Part shown: positions 1-10,146 of the stretch, one piece after another
How the letters are laid out: the number at the start of each line of letters is the position of its first letter
Position numbering within the stretch: position 1 is the stretch's first letter
NCBI RefSeq assembly: GCF_000344685.1
Contig: NW_006920411.1
Location: forward strand, 2,224,740-2,288,739
From: Gloeophyllum trabeum ATCC 11539
Lineage: Eukaryota; Basidiomycota; Agaricomycetes; Gloeophyllales; Gloeophyllaceae
Reading direction: 5' to 3'
Length of the DNA: 64,000 nucleotides
Position numbers and translations under genes: made by a program
Notes under the pieces: generated by a model
Told to the model about the DNA's origin: nothing
The model's input: the letters and a program-made list of their open reading frames with translations, nothing else
The model's database searches: none

Positions 1-61
1 GGCAATACCATGTGCGTATCTGCGGCTTCTGCGGTTGGCGGACTTACTAACTGTGCTTCAG

Positions 62-454
62 CTCGTCGAAGCGCTTGATGGGATGAACAAGAAGTTCGAC
101 ACGCCCTACATCATCTTCTACCCTGTGATATCCCGAGATGGGATGCCCTTCCCAGTTAACAAGTGTGTTCGGGAAATACAGGGAAGACTATTCCGAGAAG
201 ACGCTGCATGGCGAGGTAACCTCGTCGTCGCTAAATACGCCGAGAGCTCCTTCACGAGCATGATGAATGCTTCTATGGCCGATTTCCCCCTAATCAAGAA
301 CTACCTAATGCAGCACAAGTCGCCTTTGACTCCCGTAAGTCCTGCGGGTGTCGGAACCTCACGCGCATGCTGAACGACTGCTATCCCAAGTCTGTTTGAA
401 ACTTGTGCGTCGCTATCAATCGGCCTGGACTTTTCTATCGGGACTGCTTCATAG
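62..454 (+). CDS. 3' part of an unidentified conserved fungal protein (cut by window start)
   Basis: I do not recognise this gene. The stretch before base 62 looks like the end of an intron (a ttactaac branch site followed by a ttcag acceptor), so the exon probably starts at 62. It encodes a well-conserved-looking segment containing FDTPYIIFYPVISRDGMPF, a WRGNLVVAKY block and a SMMNASMADFPLIKNYL block. A good donor (gtaagt) lies at 335 and a cccaag acceptor at 389-390, giving a 56-nt intron and a last exon 391-454 that stops at 452-454. Without that splice the frame stops at 371-373. It converges on the heme-protein gene that ends at 542. Upstream exons lie outside the window. The block style resembles uncharacterised Agaricomycete proteins; no function is claimed. 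Confidence 0.55.
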
Positions 455-541
455 CATAATTTATCATCTGCGCAATGTTTGTACAGTATATACGACGTAA
501 TAACAGGGACCATCGTCATGTAACAATGAATTTCTGCCGGT

Positions 542-1730
542 CTACAGTTCATCGCGGCCGGACTTGCGGTGACCAACGTGGGCGTTCTCTTTAGTCTCCT
601 TTCGAGGACTAGAACTCGCGGCTTTCTTGGGATCGCAATGCTCTGGGATGGGACTAGAGGGATCAATAGCCGGGTGAATAACACGGCCGACTTTGGTGTA
701 CGTCTTGTGGTCCGCAAAGAACTGCTTCCAATGATTCAAACCCTTGAGCAAAATTTAGGTACGATAGTGAGCGTGGCACGAATAAATTGCCTACCTGCAG
801 TTCGCTATCAGTTAGACCTCTTGTATCGTGCGTCCTGTGCGTCTGGAAACAACCGGTCGCAAACGCCCTCGCAGCGTCCCTTCCGGCCCTATTGCGATGT
901 GATCAGTGTACGGCACAGTTTCGTAGTATGATAGGAGCAAACATGAAGTGATATGGTCCTCCTGGACCGTAGGTGCGCCGATTATCCGAGACGTCATAGA
1001 CATCACCATCGATCTGTGCAGGTTACACCTGAGTACGGCGGGTTAAAACGGTACTGGTATGACGACCTACAGCAAGGTATACGGGTTTCTCAGGGTCCGT
1101 GCCATCGAACTGTGCTAAAAGCCTCTCCGAAAAGAGCCTCTGGTTTGTCTACATTCGAAACAATCCGTCTAGCGGGCGAATATCGCAGCAAGTATGTGCC
1201 ACATACCGGGATGTATGTCTTGAGTCTCGCCCATTTGCCTTCGTATTCCCACAAAAAGCTGTCCGTGAAGAACTTGCCTGCAAGCATGAGGAATATTACG
1301 AGGTATGCTGTGAATTTGAGCAAGCCCAAACATCCCACTTCCTGTTCAGCCGTAGGATCCCGTTCCTCTGGCCCGACCTTCTCTCCTCTTGCTAGCTTTT
1401 CCTCTCGCTCCTTCTTCCTCTGGAGCCATGCCTTGTGTTCCTGCTCCTGCTTGGTTCGGTACGCCTTGTAACTGATATGAACGCGTCACATAAGCAGCCT
1501 GCGAGCGACACGAAGACTTACACTTACGCCAGGAAGGGTCTATTTGCCTGTTTGGTAGACACTGTCCGCTCAGGCTCCAAGCTCGCAGGATCCGGAACCC
1601 TGGGATTCAGGTCGTTGTTCGGAAATTCTGCCCAAGGAGAAGCCGGGACCGCATTCGTTTCTGGTGCAGTCGCTGAACGTGCAGGCTGACGGCGAGCAGG
1701 GGCTCCTTGAGGGTTGATAATCCACGACAT
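542..1730 (-). CDS. Membrane-anchored cytochrome b5/MAPR (PGRMC/Dap1-like) heme-binding protein
   Basis: Six exons (1528-1730, 1207-1471, 1071-1148, 943-1013, 795-888, 542-742) join in phase to 303 residues. A charged N-terminal part (EHKAWLQRKKEREEK, GEKVGPEERDPTAE) precedes one hydrophobic segment at about residues 116-132. A cytochrome-b5-like heme/steroid-binding fold follows, with QFDGTDPEKPVYLAIDGDVY, the RRTYGPGGPYHFMAGRDAAR block, ATGCF, LNHWKQFFADHKTYTKVG and a proline-rich end. Family knowledge: MAPR proteins bind heme and support P450 enzymes at the ER or nuclear envelope. The last four residues are RDEL, an ER-retrieval-like end. The start is the ATG at 1730, the first in frame. 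A binding or carrier role is inferred; I see no catalytic motif. Confidence 0.88.
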
Positions 1731-2367
1731 GGTTTCGAAGGGAGGTGGAGGTAATAGCCCCGACAGTTCTCATCATCGCACTGAGACGTGCTTGAGCTTA
1801 TTGTACATGCCACACGTCTATTGATGCGGCGCATTCAAGAACCGACGGAAAGGACTCCGACGAAGCTCTGTGAACTGACGAAGATGTATCTTGCTTCGCA
1901 GGCACTCTACATATACAGCGAACGTCGATACATTCGATAATAATAATGAACAGTGGAATGTTCGATTAGCAGAGTCTTATCTCCGGACGGGTAGGAGATG
2001 CCTAAGTTATTATAAATGTTACACCGAAGTAGGATGGAATAATAGAAAGCAAATGGGAATGAAATCAGAAGGGGTTTGCGAATGAGGATGGGCAAAGTGG
2101 GAAATGGAAGTGGAAATAATACGATGATGATTAAGATGCGAAAGACCCCCCGGGTTCGATCAAGTGTGCCTAGCCATAGTTCGGATAGCCGTGATGTAAG
2201 AGACGACAGCATATAGAGCGCGCGATGTACAGTCGAGCAAGAGAGATGATGTGACAGGTGATGTTGCATATGCAGATAGATGTCGACGGATGATAGATAA
2301 ACAGCATGCAAGAAGTTGAGGATACAGTGGTTGACGCAAATGAGGAAGGGCAACGGTTCGTCATCGC
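1731..2367. other. Intergenic: upstream of the MAPR gene, downstream of the RGS gene
   Basis: Both neighbours read leftward, so this stretch holds the 3' end of the RGS transcript and the promoter of the heme-protein gene. I see no convincing reading frame or RNA gene in it. Confidence 0.5.
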
Positions 2368-4495
2368 TCATAGCGACTTGTCCGTCCACCCTTCTCTTTG
2401 CCGGTGACGTTTCTCGCTTGCTGCTTGTGAAACTGTCACGTAGGTACCGCCAACTTCTTCCGCATCGTCTAACCCTGGTGGACGCGTCGGAACATGACCT
2501 GGCGTATCGTTCTCATCGTCGTCGGCCCAGTTACGCACGGCCATAAACTTCGGTGTCTTGATGAACTACAAGGGGATGTCTCAATGAGCAAGGTAGACTT
2601 CTAAAAGGACAGATATCTAACCTTCGGAACGGAATCCGTTGCCATAAGCCGGAAGACATGCGTCTGAATACGCTCATACAGCCGGATCATTGTTTGCAGC
2701 TGTGTCGCATTGAATGCGCTGGCTTGCTCGAGCTCAACTCGACCCTGAAAAGCCTTACCCGTCAGGCCTGTCATTACCTCACTGAGATACGCCACGAGCT
2801 CGTTCCGCAACCCATGATCAATGTTGAGCTCGCACTGACTTGCAGGGGCGAGATACATGTTGTAGATGTTGAAGGCAGTTTGAATCAGAGACTCGTGATG
2901 ACGTTCCATCGCAGCCTGCCCAGGAGTGTTCCTGCTGGTAGCCGGCCGCGTGGCTGCAACAGCGCTGGATGTGATATTGAATTTGCGCTTGAAGTCTTCG
3001 ACATCGAGCCAGAATGACAGATTCTCTTCGCAGAAGTTGCCACGGAGGAACTCTCGGAATAAGGAGCGAAGCATCGGGTCCTCGAGAATCTTGTTGAGAC
3101 GGTCGCTGTTGCTCTCCTTGCCTGACTTCTTATCGCCCGCGTCATAACTACCATTCATTTTCTCATGTATCGAGATTCGACGCTGAATCCTGGCCTCACC
3201 GGGTGTAGGAGCGTCAGCGGCGGAACTAGCGGCCTCAGCGCTGTCCTCGATGGACGACCGTTCCGTAGATGCCAAATTGGCGGAAGACGCGTTTGGAGAA
3301 TCACGACTAGCGGGGCCACGATTTGGTGTGTCCCAACGAGCCACGCGACGTCCTTCGTCAGTGACCCGGTAGATAGCCTTAGCAGTACAGCGGAACTCGC
3401 CATGTTGCTGTAGTGAGAAGATTAGCTCAAAAGCCCATGAGACATGAGGCATACAAACATACCGAAACGGGCGAGTTGCCACCAGGAGCAGATCCACGAA
3501 CAGTGAAGATGATCGCAGAGTCGTTGTTCTTCCGCTTGTCGCTCACGAGCTGGATGAGCCCGAAACGCACGAACTGGGCAGCCATCTCCGCAGCCTCCTC
3601 GCGACCGACGACAGACGTGAAATCACAAAGCCACTCTAGAGCCGAGACGGCAGCGAAGCAATACTTGTGCGTCTGCGCAGTCTTGCCCAGCTGTGCCTTA
3701 TCCTGCACATCCATGAGCGCAATACCCTTGGACCGTTCGTGGTACTGCTGGTACGCGTCGAGCTGACCCTGGCCCTGAGGTGGGTAGTTGGGTTTATGAC
3801 CCACGAATCGCCTGAAGAGCGTTGTAATCACCGACTGCGAGACAATGATCTCGTCATCAGATGATCGCCGCTCGAGATGTAGCAACTTCATGCAGATAGG
3901 TTGCGTAGCGAATACATTGGAGATGTGGTCGGAGTTGATGCCGTTCTTACTGATGAACCGTTCCAATACGTGCAGACCCTTCGGCGTCAAAACGTAGACG
4001 CCCCGATCTTTGAAGAGATTAGAAGAAGGGTCCGCAGCGTTCTCAATCAACCGAGCATCCATGAAATGCTGGCACATGGCCTTCGCCATCTCTCGAGTCA
4101 TAGAGAACGTCGTTGTCGTGGTGGTCGTGACTATACGTGAGGGTTCTCTCGGATCCGGACCGCGGTTGGACTGCGAAAACTTCAACGAGGCAAGGTTCAA
4201 GCAAGCTTCATCTCTGGACAAAGAGTCAGTTGAATTTGACCGATCGAAGAGAAAAGCAGAGGACGTACGTTGAGAAGGAGTTGGGAAAAGTACGGAAGAA
4301 CTGCTTATGTGGTCCGAGCTCCAGGGATACAATCAACGTCGCAAACAAGTCGAGCGTATCCTAATTCAGAACGACAGAGTCGGTGTGCGGACGCGACAAG
4401 CATTGGCATATATCGTCACGCACCTTGAGAAACGGTCGACCGCGTTTTGTGGTCTTCATCATGTGAGACGACGTAGACGGGTCATCTGCAGGCAT
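2368..4495 (-). CDS. FlbA/Sst2-family regulator of G-protein signalling (DEP domains + RGS)
   Basis: Five exons (4424-4495, 4269-4360, 3463-4213, 2622-3407, 2368-2547) give 626 residues. After a short N-terminus come LDLFATLIVSLELGP and FPNSFSTDEACLNLASLKF, then a first DEP region (MTREMAKAMCQHFMDARLI, GVYVLTPKGLHVLERF). A second DEP-like region runs from about residue 205 to 330 (CFAAVSALEWLCDFTSVVGR, IYRVTDEGRRVARW). The RGS box is at about 408-555 (DPMLRSLFREFLRGNFCEEN, LSFWLDVEDFKRKF, IYNMYLAPASQCELNI). Family knowledge: these proteins speed GTP hydrolysis by G-alpha subunits, and the DEP part docks to receptor tails; Schizophyllum Thn1 and Aspergillus FlbA control growth and development this way. 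The start is the ATG at 4495, which begins a coherent first exon. The promoter side faces the gene-free 3.8 kb. Confidence 0.93.
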
Positions 4496-6020
4496 CGCGG
4501 GCAATCGAACCGAGGGGAAACAGAAGGGGGTGCAAGTCCTTTTGAGAAATTACAGGAAAAACAGAGAGAAGAACAAAAGTCGGGGGAGACGGGAGGAATA
4601 GAGACGACGACGAGGAGCCGGGAGGAAATGATGGCGGGATGGCAAAAGACAGGGCGTGCTTATTCGTTGGCAACCCACAACGCCTCTGCTTTTGTCCTTT
4701 TGTTCCCACGCACTTATCCGGCCACCTCAAACAGGGGCATCCTGCCACCCCGCCGCAATTTAGCCCCTCGTTGTTACCACGCTCCTCAATTGGTATCTCT
4801 CCGACTGTATCTCCTCGAAACCTTTGTTTTCGCCGTCGGACTCGATGGCCACGACGTACATAATTCCATTCATTTTCGCCGTGACCCAGCCGTCGCGACA
4901 GCAACGAGCACAACGTTTTCACTTCTCCTTTGGTGTTCCCGATGCTTCAGCCACGAGGTTAGCCCGTGCTTATCGCTCGTAGAGATTCGATTTATGCGGC
5001 GTGCAACGTCGGATATGCGGTGCCGGGCTCCTTCTGAAGATTTCTGGAGAATATGTTCCTCGTATCGCACGCTCTTGGTCGTTCCTCTTTGTCTAGGCAG
5101 GAGCGCGAAATCAAAATTGTCCGCGTCGTTGTTCAGCCATAGCGCTCTCCACCGAGCTTTCCACAGCATGAACCGCCACCTTAGGCCTGGAATGAGCAAA
5201 TTGCTTCTTCCAAGGTCCCGCACTCGTGCTCTACAGGGCGTAACCGGCATCAATCGAACGTGCTGCCCGTTGGCAGTAAATCTAACCAGGCAGATCATGA
5301 TCCGACTTCCATCCGGGTGATTGTGCCCGGGGCGGGGATGTCTAGAACCCAGGTTATGCGGTCCGCTTCATGCAGCCTAGTCAGTGTCGGGCATGCTGTT
5401 GCGTACGATGTCCATCAACCAACGCAAGCCTATTCGGCGTTCTTGCGGAGGTTACGACTGTCAGTTCGGTACCGTCGCTACCGGCAGAGGCGATAACCTG
5501 TCTTGTCAGACATAATGCAGCAACGAGCATCGAGGTCGTGTTCCAGAGAGTCTCTCCGAAAGACTCCATAAAGCGTTCCGCAGATTGCTATCTCGCTTTC
5601 GTGGGTGGGTTGTCTCTCTAGTTACCGTTCCTGAGACGTTACTTGCGGTTTTTCCGGCGCAGAACTGTCTTGATTCACCACAAGTACGCGCCGCCCCATC
5701 TGTGGATAACTTGACCATGTCCGAATAGTTATGGCAGCTAGATGCATGCTTTTGGTGAATCTCAGGGGTTACCATTCGTTGATCTTCCTCATGAAGTTGA
5801 TCCGGCACTGGTGCGTTTGTACAATGCAACGAGACGACCATCCATCGGCGATAACTTAACCTATCAGAAGCACCCTTGCCAGCTTCTAGCTGCTTCATAA
5901 TGCTTTGAAGCTTACTTCACGCACAGGCCGTCCTTAATCTCGTTTCGCTCCCGAAGCTGAAGTCAATACTGCGGCACGTTGTGGCATGGACCGCTCGCTC
6001 CGAGTGTATGAAATACCGGT

Positions 6021-7120
6021 CGGCTACGGTTGACCATCTGGGTCAGGTCAAATTTAAAAGTCACTGACTCACATTGCGACTGCTGTGTTCGATCCCCGGT
6101 GGGGTGGATGGGGATATTGGCGGAGTTTGAATTGTCGCAATCCACTCAGCGGACGAGGGATACTGAGGGGGCTACAGTAAAAATGTACTACGTCTTGACA
6201 AGACTTCATCCGGACGCTCCTGAAGAAGTGTGACGCAAAATCTCTACACGATATGAGCCTTTGCTTGTCGTAAGAGATTTGTTGCTGAGAACATACGACG
6301 GGAGTTGCCGTAATTTGAAGCTCCGCTCCACCAAACAAACGGTCAGCTGCAGTCTTGTGTATGGGTATGTCGCGCACTGGGCTTTTGTAGTATAATATTG
6401 GGGGCGTTCTATAAAGAGATACTGGAGTACCCGTGCTAGGGCTAGTGACCTCCAAGAGAAGAACACAGGCGGGGAGCTACATTAAGCAGCCACAGCCACT
6501 TGCGGGATATCAATATCGGCAGGTGGACTGTGCAGCGCGAGGTGTAAACGGTTGTGAAGCATTAAAGGATACGGTTAGTACTAATGTGCACTAAACGGTA
6601 CCGATAAGTCTTTCCGCCCGTCGCTCCCCGAAATATGTGGGCTGGGGATTCGCATCCTCTCGGAGTAGTGGTCCCGTGCCTCTTCCTCTTCTCCCTTTTA
6701 CTACAGCGATATTGATTATCGAACAGTCACTACTGACTGTAAAATTCAGTGCCGCGCTACGTACATAATATTGATAGATGTATTCAACCTTCAGAGACTG
6801 TTTCGGGATTGGCCGAAAGCTGTCAACGCCGAGGATCGAACCTACAGCCGTTTGCAGATCGTTAGGCCATCACTTCAGAAAGTCACATATAGTCGGAGTG
6901 TGTCGGACATGGTGCCAGGGACGTCCCAGGAATTAAAAGAAGTCCAAATGGTCTGATAGTGGGGCCTCGGGGACTTGAATTCCCCTCTCCGACATGGTCC
7001 GACTGTAAATGATTTTCAAGAAATGGGCCCATCAAACTGCAAACGGCTGTAAGGCAGCCTCGAAGTTGTGAGGCGACTTCTGAATTTGACCTGGCCCAGA
7101 TGGTCAACCGTAGTCGGCCG
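6021..7120. repeat. Pair of diverged inverted repeats about 1 kb apart
   Basis: Bases 6021-6060 and the reverse complement of 7081-7120 match over about 40 nt with few differences; both contain tacggttgaccatctggg. Similarity fades over a further 30 nt inward. Nested inside is a second inverted pair, acagccgtttgcag at 6844-6857 against 7037-7050, and a weaker one around 6892-6908 against 6988-7004. This could be a fold-back element or two opposed SINE-like copies. No terminal duplication was found. Confidence 0.5.
6835..6880 (-). repeat. tRNA-like A box/B box head, possible SINE remnant
   Basis: On the minus strand tggcctaacga (A-box-like) is followed 28 nt later by ggttcgatcct (B-box-like), the internal promoter layout of tRNA genes and tRNA-derived SINEs. 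Acceptor-stem pairing is not convincing, so this is probably not a working tRNA. A second B-box-like tgttcgatccc lies on the plus strand near 6090, inside the left inverted repeat. Confidence 0.35.
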
Positions 7121-8329
7121 AAACACCAGGAGTATGGTTTCCTTCTATGATGTAAGTGGCCATGCGCGAAATAACGAGGCTCGGTGCAATCGACGCGAGC
7201 TTATAAAGGGTCGCGCAGTTCTGACCATGGCCTCATGTCCGTCGGATCCGAGGGTTAGGCTCCGGCGGCGAAACAAATAATCAAGCATGCCGTGCATGAA
7301 GTAGCTGCCTGTCTGGCACGGTGGCCAACCAGAATATGCCTACCGCTCTTACAAACGGCAGGCGGTCTCCTGGGGCTTAATAATTGACTATGCTTGCAGT
7401 CCAAAAGCTTCTAGACTACAGCATGGTGAGTTTCTCCAGTAATGCCAAGCGATGTAAAGGCAGGCTGTCAGCCTTTGATTTCCTAGAAGCGTCGTGATTA
7501 CTGGCAAGGCCCACACGTACCGTTGTTAGGCCTCTTGCCCTTCACCTGCATGCAGGTCGGTCATTAGTGGGTCGGTTAATTGTCTGACGCATGCAGACAG
7601 GTTTTACGAAGGTCATGATTTACCGTACATGTGAGTCATCCCTTTCCTATAGGGTAAATTATGTGTCTTGCGCTCTGAAAGGACCCTCGTCTTCCCCACC
7701 CGTTGGTATGTGAGATCCCGCCTTGTACGTGATCTCAAAATATTTTTTCATCGAGGCGCAGTGCATTCTCGGCGACAACCTTTGGGCTCCCCGTAAGTTG
7801 TTTCCGATATGATGGAGTGGCTGTCTAGCTGCCTTCTGAGTACTCGTACGGCCCCTTTCCTTGCCCGAGGCGGGTGGAAGGTTAATGTCGATGTGGAGTC
7901 GTAAAACAATATATATTTTCTGAGCATGCTTATCCTGAAGGGACTAGTCTCGTAGTGCAAATGTGACCCCTGAATGTTTATGTGGTCGTCGCTACCAACG
8001 CACTTAGCCTTTCTTGACACATACTACTCCGCCGTCGGCCCTGGCGAGTCCTGGCTACGTTTGATCTTGTATCCTCTCAGTTGGAACTATATAACGGAGA
8101 TTTCGCCGTGAAATGCACGCGTTCGATTCACCTGCGTGTCCTCTTCACACTGTTCACAGATCTTAGCAACAGCCTGAGCCGCACTTACTCGAGCTCGCGA
8201 AAGCATTTGCAACAAAACATACAGTCCGGTTACGCTTACGTACCCGCTCGTGATTGAAGTGATCGCGCGTGGCCGTCACGGCGTCCGCCGAAGCGGGGGT
8301 TGGCGCGTTCAATGCTAATTTAAATGTTC

Positions 8330-9426
8330 ATGGACTTCACGAACATCAACGTAAGTGTGGACTGGCTTGCCTGATCTTCCGTGTTCTTAGGACCTGCAAC
8401 TGAGACCACGCTCTTTCGTTGGCAAAGTAGGACCCGGCGGGAGTCAAGGCGCTGCTTGATCAGTTGAGACAGTCGCAAGCATGGCAGGAGAGCGTCGCAC
8501 CCTCGAATTCGGTCGATTCAGCACCTGCTCCCCAGGCGGAGTATCGCCATGATGTCTCAGTTCCAGAGCAGTTTCAGCCCGCTGTGAATTCTACCAGCGT
8601 CGCGTCTTTGCTTTCCCAATTACAAGCATCATCCAGTTTTACTTCCGTGACTAACGGAACCCAAGCAGAGCCATTGACTCTCGGAGCAAGCCCTGAACAC
8701 AGTGGATTGCAACCTCTGTTGGGCCAGGATGTCCCCGCCCCCTCTCGTGTTGCACAAGTGTTTCCCTCGTCCGCGCGCAAGCAGGATCTGCGCTGGTTGT
8801 CGTTCCAGCAAGCGCTTCCCCACCTCGCGCGGCTGGGTGAGGATCCGTCCTGCGTCTCGGTCATAGCTCAGGTGAGTACGATTCTATTGGTAACACAATG
8901 TTGATTGATCTCAAACGTCTAGATGAGACAAGAGCAAGCTGATCTCGAAAAACAACTATACGAGGAAAGGATGGCGATTTATAAGAAGCACGAAGCAAAA
9001 GTGAGGGTTGCTTGGACAAGGTGAGCTGATCAAAACTTTTGGTGAGCTAGTCTGACATGCACTCTCTCAGAGCCAACATAGTCGGGGGCTTGTCCCGACA
9101 TGAAGCCGATGTGAGTTCTGTCACCCTCAATCAATACGGTAACACCGTGAGGACAGTCATTTGTCAGATGATGTCGGACGCGTTTCAAAAAGAACTACGG
9201 AAGTTTGATCTCGAGCGTGCGCTAACGGCCTGGGATGGGCTGGTGAGCAAACAGCAAGCAGCCCTTGAAGGACTCGGGGTTCCCGGTATGTTCATCACGG
9301 ACGCGAGTGCGGACAGGGAGGTTCGTGCGGTGTCTTCTTTGTATTCCTTATAAGTACTGACGGGGAGAACAGCGGCAGCAAAGAATCGTGCAGGTTCTCG
9401 AAGGCATTGCTGGGGGTGATGGTTGA
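8330..9426 (+). CDS. Conserved fungal protein of unknown function, C-terminal coiled coil
   Basis: Six exons (8330-8350, 8431-8871, 8923-9020, 9071-9110, 9168-9320, 9373-9426) give 268 residues. It begins MDFTNINDPAGVKALLDQL, then has a serine/alanine/proline-rich disordered middle. The second half is helical and charged (RWLSFQQALPHLARLGED, EQADLEKQLYEERMAIYKKH, FQKELRKFDLERALTAWDGL, KQQAALEGLGVPGMF) and ends RIVQVLEGIAGGDG. The tiny first exon carries the start codon; the next in-frame region has no other suitable ATG. I recognise the style as a conserved Agaricomycete family but cannot name it. Helical tail and lack of catalytic motifs suggest a structural or adaptor role, which is inference. 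Confidence 0.7.
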
Positions 9427-10146
9427 TGAGAAGCAACGGATCTTCTCAAGACACTCAAGAGAAGCTCTGGGAAGCTGTGGCATTTATGGTGACGGCGTAG
9501 CGTCTTGCGACTGTATAACAGTGTATTACCTGTCGACCTCAGCCTCGAGCGCGGCAGTCCGCAGAAGAGACCAAGCCTGCGACGAGAGGGCATCGCGACG
9601 GACGGGAGCAAATGTAAAGATAGTTTTCTGATGTCCCCGTATATAGGATAACGCCGGCCAATCACAGGGGCCGCTGGCTGCGATCTGAGATCTGTCATAT
9701 CGGCCGGGCTTCTTTCCGTTCCAGGGCAGGACACACATTCCTCCATTAAGTGTGCCTTCCTTCCCACGCCTGCGATCATGCAAATCCAGCTGGTGACCGT
9801 CATCGCATCTTTATTGTTCGCAGTCTCGCTGTTGCCGCCAACGTCGACCACACGTCTCCCCACATCGTGATCAACAGCGAGCAAGCAACAGGCAGGACCT
9901 GAATCAGGCCTCGGCGGTGATCTGGTAATACAAAGTTAACTGCTAGGGCCTGTTTGGCAAGTCCATCTAACGGGGCAGATCTGCCTGCGCTCCTGGATCC
10001 ACGGACTGCATTCTGCCTGTCCGACACTTTTGAATGAGCCCTTCATGCCAGCGCATACTTTTTAATCTTTTGCGGTGAGTCACTTGCAGTGCGCTTATTA
10101 TGACCGCTCTGACCTCGCATGCGGCTGCCACAAAGTCTATCACCTA
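9427..10146. other. Intergenic, nothing recognised
   Basis: A 720-bp spacer between two rightward genes. Open frames on the minus strand here have no motifs. It must contain the promoter of the alpha/beta-hydrolase-like gene. Confidence 0.45.

Larger units (their letters stand above)
4496..8329. other. 3.8-kb gene-free stretch with diverged repeats
   Basis: Open frames occur on both strands (the longest at 4307-5320) but none shows family motifs, sensible splicing or coding-like composition. The central part (about 6.0-7.15 kb) holds inverted repeats and tRNA-like promoter boxes, described separately. The left part is the upstream region of the RGS gene. I see no functional tRNA, rRNA or transposase. 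Confidence 0.5.

Noticed and set aside
4307..5320. Long open frame on the plus strand upstream of the RGS gene
   Set aside because: No family motif, low-complexity mixed composition, and it overlaps the clear first exons of the RGS gene on the other strand.
6030..6115. Possible tRNA gene around the tgttcgatccc motif
   Set aside because: No acceptor stem and poor T-stem pairing; better seen as a repeat remnant.
8301..8460. Two short introns at the start of the unknown coiled-coil gene, giving SFVGK between them
   Set aside because: A single 91-nt intron joins MDFTNIN to DPAGVKALLDQL in phase and gives a smoother protein.
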